Assembly: GCF_030818795.1 (NCBI RefSeq)
Contig: NZ_JAUTAY010000001.1
Location: forward strand, 1,550,001-1,614,000
Source: Microbacterium sp. SORGH_AS_0862
GTDB lineage: Bacteria; Actinomycetota; Actinomycetes; Actinomycetales; Microbacteriaceae
DNA: 64,000 nt
Reading direction: 5' to 3'
In this document: piece by piece, positions 54,397-64,000 of the stretch
How the letters are laid out: each line of letters starts with the position of its first letter
Numbering within the stretch: position 1 is the first letter of the stretch
Notes under the pieces: generated by a model
Told to the model about the DNA's origin: nothing
Seen by the model: only the letters and a program-made list of their open reading frames with translations
Database searches by the model: none
Position numbers and translations under genes: made by a program

Positions 54397-54464
54397 TGGC
54401 ACGGGATGCGGCGCGAGCCGCATCGATCAGATGACACGACACCGACGCAGAGAAGAAGAGACGA

Positions 54465-57019
<2,555 letters not shown>

Positions 57020-57023
<4 letters not shown>

Positions 57024-57424
57024 GCACGGTAGCCGACAAGCTCGCCAAGAAGTCGAGCAGCAAGACGAGCGCCAAGCAGGTTCGTCTCCGCCTCGTCTAC
57101 GTCGACTTCTGGTCGGCCGTGAAGCTGTCGTTCCTGGCGGCCGTCGCCCTGGCGATCGTCACGGTCGTGTCGTTCCTGCTGGTCTACCTGGTCGTGCAGA
57201 CGACTGGTCTGATCGGTCAGGCCGACGAGTTCTTCAAGTCGTTCTCGGACGGTTCGCTCTCGCTCAGCCAGTTCGTCGGGCTCCCGCAGGTCATGGCCTT
57301 CGCGGCCGTGGTTGCGATCCTGAACCTCATCGTCGTGACGGTGCTCGGTGCCGTCGTCGCAGGCATCTACAACCTCGCGGTCAAGGTCACCGGCGGTCTG
57401 CTGGTGGGCTTCACCTCCAACTGA
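57020..57424 (+). CDS. DUF3566 transmembrane protein
   Basis: A 134-aa membrane protein always found after gyrA in Actinobacteria. The N-terminus is basic ([19 protein letters not shown]), then two helices, [24 protein letters not shown] and [28 protein letters not shown], flank a short extracytoplasmic loop. The C-terminus [15 protein letters not shown] is conserved. Function unknown. Confidence 0.92.
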
Positions 57425-57430
57425 CCGCGA

Positions 57431-57460
57431 TTGGTCAAACCGGTCCGCATCCGGTAAAGT
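57431..57460 (+). promoter_or_regulatory. candidate promoter of tRNA-Ile/Ala
   Basis: TTGGTC (57431-57436) and TAAAGT (57455-57460) with an 18-base spacer, thirty bases before tRNA-Ile. Confidence 0.45.
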
Positions 57461-57490
57461 CTTGGAGGTTGGCGCCGCGAGGCGCCGAAC

Positions 57491-57564
57491 GGGGCTATAG
57501 CTCAGGCGGTTAGAGCGCTTCACTGATAATGAAGAGGTCCCAGGTTCAAGTCCTGGTAGCCCCA
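57491..57564 (+). tRNA. tRNA-Ile (GAT anticodon)
   Basis: A complete cloverleaf: acceptor GGGGCTA pairs with TAGCCCC, the T arm contains GGTTCAAGTCC, and the anticodon loop CTGATAA has GAT. Discriminator A is followed by an encoded CCA (57565-57567). No rRNA genes surround it. Confidence 0.97.
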
Positions 57565-57577
57565 CCACCCTTCTCAC

Positions 57578-57650
57578 GGGGCCTTAGCTCAGTTGGTAGA
57601 GCGCCTGCTTTGCAAGCAGGATGTCAGGAGTTCGAATCTCCTAGGCTCCA
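57578..57650 (+). tRNA. tRNA-Ala (TGC anticodon)
   Basis: Acceptor GGGGCCT pairs with AGGCTCC (one G-U), D arm TAGCTCAGTTGGTAGAGC, anticodon TGC in CTTTGCAAG, T loop GTTCGAATC. CCA is not encoded, unlike tRNA-Ile 13 bases upstream. The pair is probably co-transcribed. Confidence 0.97.
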
Positions 57651-57743
57651 CAGTTTGTCTTTCCTCCGGATCCTCGGATCGCGATCGGATCCCGATCGTT
57701 CCTCGGTTCGCGGCTCGTCCGACGACGCAGTAGCGTCGAGCGT

Positions 57744-58130
57744 ATGCCCGACGCACCCCCTCCCGTCCGCGCGGAACGCCTGACGTGGCCGGACGCGGCA
57801 CGCGGGCTACCTCTGGGCGCTCGTCGTGCTCTTCATCGCCGTCTGGCCCACCCGGCGGGTCCCGGCGTGGATCGTCGTCTCGGTGGGTGCGGTCATCAGC
57901 ATCGCCGCTCCCTTCGTCCTCGACCAGCCGTCGTCGGCTCCGTGCTTCTCGGACCGACCGGTCCCTATGGACTCGCCGATCCGCTCACCTCGACGGTGGG
58001 TGTCGCGGCGATGGTCGCCATCATCAGCACCGTCGCCTACCAGCGGTGGATCGTGGTCTTCCGTCGGATCGGGATGCGGTGGCTGTTCAGCATGCCCGCG
58101 CGCTGGTTCCACGCGCCTGTGCGCAGCTGA
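57744..58130 (+). pseudogene. small membrane protein broken by two compensating frameshifts
   Basis: Frame one starts MPDAPPPVRAERLTWPDAARG, then the sequence makes sense one frame over as YLWALVVLFIAVWPTRRVPAW and IVVSVGAVISIAAPFVLDQ, then frame one resumes as VVGSVLLGPTGPYGLADPLT and ends VFRRIGMRWLFSMPARWFHA plus PVRS. An extra G in GGG (57804-57806) and a missing G near 57931 would repair it to about 128 aa with two or three helices. Each repair is at a G-run, so a sequencing artefact is likely. The family is not recognised. Confidence 0.6.
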
Positions 58131-58146
58131 ACGTGACGCCGATCGC

Positions 58147-58185
58147 ACGCGAGAGCCCCGCGCCTCACGTGCGGGGCTCTCGCGT
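58147..58185. terminator. hairpin between membrane gene and ESX-type cassette
   Basis: ACGCGAGAGCCCCGC and GCGGGGCTCTCGCGT form a perfect 15-bp stem, 16 bases after one stop and seven bases before the other on the opposite strand, so it can serve both. Confidence 0.8.
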
Positions 58186-58191
58186 CATCCT

Positions 58192-59509
58192 TCAGTCGCG
58201 TTCAGCGCTCGCGAGCTCATCCTCGCCCGCATCCGCCTCGATGACGATCTCGCGAACCACCTGACGGACGCCGAGACCGCTGCGCTGCCCACCGTCGCGG
58301 CTCGCGGCGCCCATCATGCCGCCGGGCGTCATCATGCGGGAGCCGGCTGCCGCGGCATGGGAGCTGCCGACGCTCGCCGCCGTCGCGGCGGATGCTGCGG
58401 CACCCGTGCCCATGATCGACGACGGGCTGCCCGTGCCGCCTCCGGCGCCGGCGACGGCCGCGCCGCCGGTTCCGTACGCCCCGCCTGATCCGATGCCGCC
58501 GCCGTCGACGGAACCGTGGACCGCACCGGCGGAGACGGTTTCCGAGGCCCGCAGACCCGAGCGTCGACCCGTCAGCCGTCAGAGTGCCTTCCGCCCCGAC
58601 GCCCGTGGAGACGACCGCGGTCGGCGTGAAGTGCCAGTCGTCGGCCTTCTGACCGGCGCTGACGAGATTCGCCTGCGCGGTGTTGCCGAGTCGAGTGGCG
58701 CCGGAGGCATCGACGACGTCGCCCGCGGTGATCGTTGCGGACGTGGCCCCGCCACCGAGGATGGTCGAGCTCAGCCGCTCGGTGCTCTTGAACAGTGAGC
58801 CGAGCTGCTGCACGAAGCCCACGAGGGACTTCACCGAGCGCACGACCTGCGTGAGGGGGCGCACCACCTTGTTGACCAGCTGGTTGACCTTGGTGACGAC
58901 GCGGGCGATCGCGTAGCCGATGCCGAGGCCGAAGGATGCGGCGACGACCGCCATGGCTTCGATCGCCGTGGCGACGACCTGCGAGATGGCGTTCTTCACG
59001 ACGCCCTGCATCTTGGCGACGAGCGATGAGGCGTTGCGCAGACCACCGGCCGCGGCATCCGCCCAGTCGCCGGATGCGGCGATGTGCTGGGCGGTGTCCT
59101 GCGCGAAGCGCACGTAGGTGCGCACCGTGTCGCCGCTGAGGCCGTCGAGATCCGACAGCCGGGTCACGAGCGTGTTGCCGGTCTCGCGCAGCGCGCTGCC
59201 GGCGTTCGTCCACTGCTGCGCGACGGCGGCGACGTTGGCCTCACTGCCGGCCAGCTGGTCGAGCCAGGTGCTCAGCGGCTTGAGATACTTCATCACCCAG
59301 CCGAGGCCGATGCTCGCGAGCGTTCCGATGGGATCCGCGAGAGCGGCCGCGGCGTTGCCCAGTGTGTCGAGGAAGGCGAGTCCTCCCTCGAGCCAATCGC
59401 CGTTGCGCACGGCCTGCGAGAGGGCGTGGCCGGAATCGAGGAGCTTGCTGCCGGAGTACGGCGAGGCGAAGGAGGAGCCGGATGCGGCGAGGGCGGCGGG
59501 AGTGGTCAT
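58192..59509 (-). pseudogene. large ESX/type VII secretion substrate-like protein (EspA/EspB-like), frameshifted
   Basis: An alanine-rich helical protein of about 438 aa if repaired. The N-terminus MTTPAALAASGSSFASPYSG leads to a WXG-like helical bundle (GSEANVAAVAQQWTNAGSALRETGNTL, VRTYVRFAQDTAQHIAASGDWADAAAGG). A hydrophobic stretch (AIEAMAVVAASFGLGIGYAIA) and a KVNQLVNKVVRPLTQVVRSVKSLV helix follow. After about residue 316 the frame degrades into arginine repeats; skipping one base of the CCC at 58556-58558 switches to a Gly/Ala-rich tail ending VVREIVIEADAGEDELASAE. It is coupled to the EspC-like gene (ATGA), as espA is with espC in mycobacteria. Confidence 0.6.
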
Positions 59510-59829
59510 GACAGGCCCAGCGCATTCTCGAGGTCGCGGAGGGTGGTGACCGTGTCGTCCTCGAACTGCTCCCACTGCGCGGCGGTGCTGCGCAGCTCCC
59601 CCGCGGTGCGAAGGAGTAGCGACTGATCGGCGCCGAAGAGGCCGGTGGCCGCCGCGGACATCGCCATCGAGGGGGGAACGAGGAAGGCGCACAGGATGCC
59701 GAACGCGTTGGAGGCCAGATCGCCTCCCTTCAGCATCGAGATGGCGCCGGTGACGTCATCGGCGAGCGAGGTGACCAGCGCGGCATGTTGCCGGAGCCGA
59801 TCGAAATCAAGCGTGATGTTCTCGGTCAT
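59506..59829 (-). CDS. EspC-like ESX secretion-associated small protein
   Basis: A 107-aa helical protein matching the T7SS EspC family pattern: ITLDFDRLRQHAALVTSLADDVTGAIS, then SNAFGILCAFLVPP, and a second long helix LRTAGELRSTAAQWEQFEDDTVTTLRDLE. Such proteins are co-secreted with larger ESX substrates. The end overlaps the following EspA/B-like gene, and a YbaB-like gene lies 20 bases upstream. No secretion ATPase is in this window. Confidence 0.75.
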   Translation of the reverse strand: MTENITLDFDRLRQHAALVTSLADDVTGAISMLKGGDLASNAFGILCAFLVPPSMAMSAAATGLFGADQSLLLRTAGELRSTAAQWEQFEDDTVTTLRDLENALGLS

Positions 59830-59849
59830 TCGAGGCTCTTTCGGACGTA

Positions 59850-60203
59850 TCAGGGGGTGTCGGTGGAGCGGAGCTGTTCGGTGACGGGGTCGTCGTCTCC
59901 GAGGAGTTCGGCGACGGCGTCGATCGTGGCTGCGTGAGCGTTCTTCTCCGCGGACACGATGGTGGCGAGGATGTCGGAGGCGAGTCGTTGCGCGCCTCGG
60001 GCGAGGGCCGTCTCGCCCAGGCGGAGGGTCTGGACGCGGCCCGTCGAGTCGACCTGCACGTACACGTCGCGCGCGGTGGACCAGGCGGAGCCCCGGATCG
60101 CGGAAACCGTGGCTTCGAAGGCGGGCATCTTCGCGGCGCGCTCAGCGCTCTGACGGACGTCGCGCTCGATCTGCGCAAGAGATTCATCGGGGTCCAGAGG
60201 CAC
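59850..60203 (-). CDS. YbaB/EbfC-like protein of an ESX cassette (EspL-like)
   Basis: A 117-aa protein with the YbaB fold: a long N-terminal helix (ESLAQIERDVRQSAERAAKMPAFEATVSAI), strands VYVQVDSTGRVQTLRLG, and a C-terminal helix. Most YbaB proteins are nucleoid-associated, but one branch, including mycobacterial EspL, belongs to type VII secretion loci and acts as an accessory. The context supports the second role. GTG start. Confidence 0.7.
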   Translation of the reverse strand: MPLDPDESLAQIERDVRQSAERAAKMPAFEATVSAIRGSAWSTARDVYVQVDSTGRVQTLRLGETALARGAQRLASDILATIVSAEKNAHAATIDAVAELLGDDDPVTEQLRSTDTP

Positions 60204-60242
60204 GCGGTCACGCTAGCGAAGCGTGGTGAACGGCAGCGCGAG

Positions 60243-60251
60243 TTATCCACA
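60243..60251 (+). promoter_or_regulatory. isolated DnaA box
   Basis: Perfect TTATCCACA between the YbaB-like gene and the divergent NUDIX gene, ahead of a GGTAAAGT -10-like element. It could modulate the NUDIX promoter or titrate DnaA about 11 kb from oriC. Confidence 0.5.
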
Positions 60252-60269
60252 CCCCGGTAAAGTCACGTC

Positions 60270-60710
60270 ATGGATATGCGTGTCGCCGCCTACGCGATCA
60301 TCACCGACGACGCCGGACGCATTCTGCTGGCTCACTGGAACGAGGGCCGGCGGAGTGCCTGGGCGCTGCCGGGCGGGGGTCTCGAGGACGGGGAGGACCC
60401 CGAACGGGCCGTGCGGCGCGAGGTGCGCGAAGAGACCGGCTACCGTGTCGCCGTCGACGAGCTGCTCGGCATCGATTCGCGGGTCATCCCCGCCGCGAAG
60501 CGCCTCTCCGAGACTGCGTCCGCGTTGCATACCCTGCGCATCGTGTACCGCGCACACATCACGGGCGGACGCCTGCGCAACGAGGTGGGCGGGTCCACCG
60601 ATCGCGCGGAGTGGTTCACGCCGGAGGAGGCCGACGCTCTCCGCCGCGTGCGGCTCGTCGACATCGGACGTCGGATGGCCGGAGGGGACGCGGCGCCGAC
60701 GCAGCCGTGA
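60270..60710 (+). CDS. NUDIX hydrolase
   Basis: A 146-aa pyrophosphohydrolase. The Nudix box is complete: GGGLEDGEDPERAVRREVREETGYRV near residues 38-63. The opening MRVAAYAIITDDAGRILLAHWNE and the later TPEEADALRRV are typical of the MutT/ADP-ribose group. The substrate is not determined. An ATG two codons later is an alternative start. Confidence 0.92.
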   Translation: MDMRVAAYAIITDDAGRILLAHWNEGRRSAWALPGGGLEDGEDPERAVRREVREETGYRVAVDELLGIDSRVIPAAKRLSETASALHTLRIVYRAHITGGRLRNEVGGSTDRAEWFTPEEADALRRVRLVDIGRRMAGGDAAPTQP

Positions 60711-60753
60711 CCTTCGGCACGTATGATCGCCGGACGTGCAGTGAGGATGATCA

Positions 60754-61920
60754 GTGGTGCGATGGCGTGTTCTGTCCGCGGCGGCCGTGATGGTCGCAGC
60801 TCTCGGAATCGGCGGGTGCGCGGCGAGCGAGCCGCAGCCGTCCGCCTCGAACGGTGAGACCGCGGTCCCGACTGCTCCGCCCAACACCCTCGCCGCGGAG
60901 GATGTCCAGACCGTCGTCGATCGCTGTGCGACAGCGCTGGCGACCGACACCGCGTCCCTCAGCGCCGAACTCTCGGCGGCGAGCCAGCCGGCGGCCGAGG
61001 CCGCGCTCTTCTTCGCGACGTCGAACCAGTGCATGGATATCCCCGCGGCTCTGCCGCGGACGGACGTCGCATCCTTCGCCTCACCTCTGAGTTTCATCGA
61101 GCAGCCCTGCGAGGGTCGCACAGTGGTCTCCTTCTGGGCCCACTACGACGATGACCTGATCTTCGGCAACCCGGTGATCGACGATGAGCTGGGCAGCGGC
61201 GCCTGCGTTCGCACCTTCTTCTTCACGTACTCGGATGCGGGGGAAGGGGAATCCACGTACGCGAGCGAACGCGAGAAGGGCATCCGAGCCGCGTACGACG
61301 CGATGCTGGGGCGCAGCGGGGCGTGGGTCGACCGGTCGGTGACGCTGGTCAGCGGCATGACGGTCACGATGACAAAGCCGAGCGACGATGACCGCGTCTC
61401 GCTCCTCTTCCTGCGTCTTCCGGATGGCGGGCTCAGCGGTACGACGTTCATCTACACCGGGCAGCAGACGCTCGAGAAGCTCCTGAGCGGAGAGCTCCCT
61501 TCGTTGCGCACGATCGACGCGGGGAGATCGGTGTCGGTCTCAACGTTGGAGAAGTCGGTCTCCGAGATCCTCACGGGCTACGCGCCGGAACGTGTACTCA
61601 CGCACCTGCCCAAGGCGGCGGCCGAGTCGGCCGGCGACCACCCCGATCACTCCTCGGTCGGCACGCTCGTCTCGAGCGCCGTGGATGCCGGAGCCGCGGG
61701 CAACGCGCAGGTCGAGTACGCAGTCGGCTATCCGTCGGCCGAGAGACCCGCGAACATCGCCGGGACGGAACTGGACCGCAAGGCGGCGCTGTTCGCCGTG
61801 TATGCGGCACACGATCCCGTGATCGGTTGCTCGTCGGCCCAGACATGCCTCGCGCGGGCGCACTTCGGCGACTGGCTGCAGCGCGAGTATCTGATCACGC
61901 AGGCGGATCTGCGCCGATGA
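60754..61920 (+). CDS. PIG-L/LmbE-family deacetylase-like lipoprotein
   Basis: A 388-aa exported lipoprotein. Signal peptide LSAAAVMVAALGIGGC with lipobox IGGC. The catalytic domain has AHYDDDLIFGNP, in place of the usual AHPDDE metal motif, and GDHPDHSSVGTLV, which supplies the second metal His. The family deacetylates N-acetyl-glucosaminyl compounds; a secreted member might act on cell-wall or polysaccharide GlcNAc. The Pro-to-Tyr and Glu-to-Asp changes in the first motif make activity uncertain. GTG start. Confidence 0.82.
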   Translation: MVRWRVLSAAAVMVAALGIGGCAASEPQPSASNGETAVPTAPPNTLAAEDVQTVVDRCATALATDTASLSAELSAASQPAAEAALFFATSNQCMDIPAALPRTDVASFASPLSFIEQPCEGRTVVSFWAHYDDDLIFGNPVIDDELGSGACVRTFFFTYSDAGEGESTYASEREKGIRAAYDAMLGRSGAWVDRSVTLVSGMTVTMTKPSDDDRVSLLFLRLPDGGLSGTTFIYTGQQTLEKLLSGELPSLRTIDAGRSVSVSTLEKSVSEILTGYAPERVLTHLPKAAAESAGDHPDHSSVGTLVSSAVDAGAAGNAQVEYAVGYPSAERPANIAGTELDRKAALFAVYAAHDPVIGCSSAQTCLARAHFGDWLQREYLITQADLRR

Positions 61921-61936
61921 GGGACGCTGCGGCCGC

Positions 61937-62410
61937 TCAGAGAGGCTGGGAGATATCCGCCACGGTCGCGTCGAGCGCCTGAAGCAGGTCGTCGGCATCC
62001 ACGAAGAGACTGAACCCGTGGGCGCCGGCGCCGAGCGCGATGCGGCGTCCACGGATCGATTCGTCGGCGAACACCGGCCAGGCGGTCGTGCTGCCGAGGG
62101 GCACGATGGTGCCGCGCTCGTAACCGGTTGCGGCCAGAGCGACATCGGCATCCGGCAGCTTCAGCTTGTTGACGCCCACGAGCTGGCGCAGTTTGGGCCA
62201 GGCGATGGCCCGGTCGCCCGGAATCAGGGCGAAGAGGAAAGTGTCGTCACTGCGTTTGACGACGAGCGTCTTGACGATGTCGACAGGCGAGATCCCCAGC
62301 AGGTCTGCCGCCTCGGGGAGGCTTCGTGCTTCGGGGCGCTCGCGTACCTCCACCGAAAGACCGAGGGCGGATGCGGCTTCCCGCACCCGCCTCGTCGGAT
62401 CCTCGTTCAC
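61937..62410 (-). CDS. YbaK/EbsC (Cys-tRNAPro deacylase-like) protein
   Basis: A 157-aa trans-editing-domain protein related to YbaK and the ProRS insertion domain. The core is PVDIVKTLVVKRSDDTFLFALIPGDRAIAWPKLRQLVG, then TGYERGTIVPLG and GRRIALGAGAHGFSLFVDADDLL. It would hydrolyse mischarged aminoacyl-tRNA. The GTG at 62410 overlaps the upstream gene stop (GTGA); the open frame to 62926 is a shadow of that gene. Confidence 0.88.
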   Translation of the reverse strand: MNEDPTRRVREAASALGLSVEVRERPEARSLPEAADLLGISPVDIVKTLVVKRSDDTFLFALIPGDRAIAWPKLRQLVGVNKLKLPDADVALAATGYERGTIVPLGSTTAWPVFADESIRGRRIALGAGAHGFSLFVDADDLLQALDATVADISQPL

Positions 62411-62988
62411 GCGTCGGGCGCGCTCAGCGGGTCGTCCGCGACCCACAACTCGTCGTCGGCCCGCAGCGTCTGCCAGGCGGCGTAGAGCACACCAGCCGCC
62501 GCGGCGACACCGAAGATGAGCGCGATCACGCCTCCGGCACCGATACCCCGCTTCTTCGGGGACTCGACGGCGAGGCGCTTGGCCAGCTTCTTCGAGGCCT
62601 GGGCGCCGTACTTGGCGGCCTTCTTCTTGTACGTGGCGGGGTCGAGGTCGATGCCGCGTCCGGCAGCGATGCGCGCGCGGGTGTCGCCCGCCGCATCCCA
62701 CACCGAAAGGGCGCCGCCCACGAGCGCACCGGCGGCCGGAACGACCTTGTCGCTCAGCACGTGCTTCGAGATGTTGACACCGCGGTCCACGTACGGTGCC
62801 GCGTAGCGGTCGTACCCTTCGCGCACCGCGGGCACCAGGTGCTCGCGGTTGTAGTTGCCGAGCTGGCGGCCGGCTTCGCGGGCGATGTCCGCCGCTTCGC
62901 CGACGAGCACCTGCTGCGATTCCCACACCTTGTTGGCGTGGCCCTGGAGCTTCCGGAGCTCCTTCTTACGCTTGCGGCTGAGGCTCAT
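62407..62988 (-). CDS. basic membrane-anchored protein, unknown
   Basis: A 193-aa protein with a strongly basic N-terminus (SLSRKRKKELRKLQGHANKVWE), helical middle segments rich in Ala/Arg, one membrane helix near residues 150-172 (IGAGGVIALIFGVAAAAGVLYAAW) and an acidic C-terminus (ADDELWVADDPLSAPDA). Proteins of this kind sit beside ppiA in Microbacteriaceae without known function. The ATG at 62988 has GGGGGAT upstream; the open frame to 63513 is antisense to ppiA. It is coupled to ybaK. Confidence 0.6.
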   Translation of the reverse strand: MSLSRKRKKELRKLQGHANKVWESQQVLVGEAADIAREAGRQLGNYNREHLVPAVREGYDRYAAPYVDRGVNISKHVLSDKVVPAAGALVGGALSVWDAAGDTRARIAAGRGIDLDPATYKKKAAKYGAQASKKLAKRLAVESPKKRGIGAGGVIALIFGVAAAAGVLYAAWQTLRADDELWVADDPLSAPDA

Positions 62989-63087
62989 GCGAGATCCCCC
63001 TAATCCGTGGGTAGTCGTGAGCCCATCTTGCCAGAGTGATCCGCTGTGCGCGGCAGGGCTTGCAGCGAACTCTGAGACAATGACAAC

Positions 63088-63645
63088 ATGCCTCAGCACA
63101 CCGCCGTCGCCACCATTCACACCAACCACGGCGACATCGTCGTCAACCTGTTCGGGGACCACGCGCCCCGCACCGTGCAGAACTTCGTCGGCCTGGCCGA
63201 CGGCACCGGGGAGTGGACCGACCCGTCCACCGGTCAGCCCGGTTCCGGCCCCCTCTACAACGGGGTCATCTTCCACCGCATCATCCCCGGTTTCATGATC
63301 CAGGGCGGCGACCCGCTCGGTCAGGGCGTGGGCGGTCCCGGCTACACGTTCAACGACGAGATCAACCCGGAGCTCACCTTCCAGAAGCCTTACCTGCTGG
63401 CCATGGCCAACGCCGGTCAGCGCCGCAACGCCATCACGGGCGCCGTCGAGGGCACGAACGGGTCGCAGTTCTTCATCACGACCGATCCCACTCCGTGGCT
63501 CCAGGGCAAGCACTCGATCTTCGGCGAGGTCGCGGACGACGCATCGCGCCAGGTCGTCGACGCGATCGCTCAGGTTCCCACCGGCGCCGGCGACCGCCCG
63601 GTCGAGCCCGTCGTGATCGAGTCGATCGACATCGCGCAGGTCTGA
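63088..63645 (+). CDS. ppiA: peptidyl-prolyl cis-trans isomerase, cyclophilin type
   Basis: A 185-aa cytoplasmic cyclophilin. Catalytic and binding motifs are VIFHRIIPGFMIQGGDP, FNDEIN, LLAMANAG and NGSQFFITTDPTPWLQGKHSIFGEV. It matches actinobacterial PpiA in length and position near the rhomboid gene and in the oriC neighbourhood. Confidence 0.95.
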   Translation: MPQHTAVATIHTNHGDIVVNLFGDHAPRTVQNFVGLADGTGEWTDPSTGQPGSGPLYNGVIFHRIIPGFMIQGGDPLGQGVGGPGYTFNDEINPELTFQKPYLLAMANAGQRRNAITGAVEGTNGSQFFITTDPTPWLQGKHSIFGEVADDASRQVVDAIAQVPTGAGDRPVEPVVIESIDIAQV

Positions 63646-63658
63646 CCACCCGCATCCC

Positions 63659-64000
63659 GTGACGAGCGAGAGCTTCGCGAGTAACCGCGAGAACTTCTGC
63701 TACCGGCATCCCGACCGTCAGAGCTTCGTGCTCTGTCAACGGTGCCTGCGAACCATCTGCCCCGAGTGTCAGACGCAGGCACCGGTCGGGGTGATCTGTC
63801 CGGAGTGCATGGCCGAGCAGCGGCGTGCCGCCACGCCCGCGCAGAAGAAGGCGCAGCGACGATGGGGCCGGTCGGCCCCCGTGGCGCTCGCCGGGGGCGG
63901 CGGTCGGCCGATCGTGACGTACACGATCATCGCCCTGTGCGCCGCCGTCTTCGTCCTCTCGTTCGGACTCCCGCTCACCCAGTGGCTCGGCTTCAGCGCC
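63659..64000 (+). CDS. rhomboid-family intramembrane serine protease (5' part)
   Basis: A GTG at 63659 opens a frame that runs off the window end, 114 codons seen. The N-terminus is a cysteine-rich zinc-binding element (FCYRHPDRQSFVLCQRCLRT, then CPECQ and CPECM), followed by a basic linker and the first membrane helix PIVTYTIIALCAAVFVLSFG. This is the normal start of the rhomboid protein that follows ppiA in Actinobacteria. The catalytic Ser/His lie beyond the window. Confidence 0.85.
   Translation, partial: MTSESFASNRENFCYRHPDRQSFVLCQRCLRTICPECQTQAPVGVICPECMAEQRRAATPAQKKAQRRWGRSAPVALAGGGGRPIVTYTIIALCAAVFVLSFGLPLTQWLGFSA

Noticed and set aside
57491..57650. Possible rRNA operon around tRNA-Ile/tRNA-Ala
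   Set aside because: These two tRNAs often sit in 16S-23S spacers, but no rRNA sequence is present; here they follow gyrA as in many Actinobacteria.

Overview
This window is a chromosomal replication-origin region from a high-GC actinobacterium, most likely a Microbacterium or close relative in the Microbacteriaceae. The evidence is the gene order rpmH-rnpA-yidD-yidC-jag-rsmG-parA-parB on one side of dnaA and dnaN-recF-DUF721-gyrB-gyrA-DUF3566-tRNA-Ile-tRNA-Ala on the other, parS sites of the TGTTTCACGTGAAACA type, very GC-rich coding sequence, and the frequent word GGATGCGG. The genus is inferred from style and synteny.

Layout. 1-3.2 kb: small stress or regulator genes (WYL regulator, GyrI-like, ABM monooxygenase, DoxX, SnoaL-like). 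3.6-10.6 kb: an accessory block with a tightly coupled operon (amino-acid-type ABC importer, class III aminotransferase, phosphotriesterase-like hydrolase) followed by two related TetR regulators and the 5' remnant of a KAP P-loop NTPase gene. 10.7-17.2 kb: dnaB and the rpsF-ssb-rpsR-rplI operon on the minus strand, with two surface-protein genes inserted between them. One of these is a cysteine-free chaplin-like repeat protein with a collagen-like stalk and an LAXTG-type sorting signal. 17.4-19.4 kb: two coupled genes of unknown function. 19.4-25.1 kb: a minus-strand run of six genes joining a divergent S-adenosylhomocysteinase homologue, a COG0402 deaminase, a DUF985 cupin and a complete polar-amino-acid-type ABC importer. 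25.2-36.4 kb: lipoprotein, membrane protein, DUF779/aldehyde dehydrogenase/GAF regulator module, a PadR-membrane protein fusion, a repeat-rich spacer with a perfect 50-bp palindrome, HxlR/azoreductase pair, CCA transferase and a methyltransferase. 36.5-47.3 kb: DUF6049, murJ, trxB, trxA, then the parB-to-rpmH set. 47.3-49.4 kb: dnaA and oriC. 49.4-57.7 kb: dnaN to tRNA-Ala. 57.7-64 kb: a frameshifted membrane gene, a small ESX/type VII substrate cassette, NUDIX, PIG-L-like lipoprotein, YbaK, a membrane protein, PpiA and the start of a rhomboid protease.

How it fits together. The core supplies initiation (DnaA, oriC, DnaB, SSB, DnaN), repair (RecF), topology (GyrAB), segregation (ParAB, three parS), membrane insertion (YidC, YidD, Jag) and redox (TrxAB). 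The accessory blocks look like nutrient scavenging and surface or secretion functions. At least three coding regions (parA near 43540, a membrane gene near 57806 and 57931, and an ESX substrate near 58557) are broken by single-base changes, mostly in GGG/CCC runs. This suggests base-calling errors, although true mutation cannot be excluded. All family calls were made by reading the translations; no database search was run.
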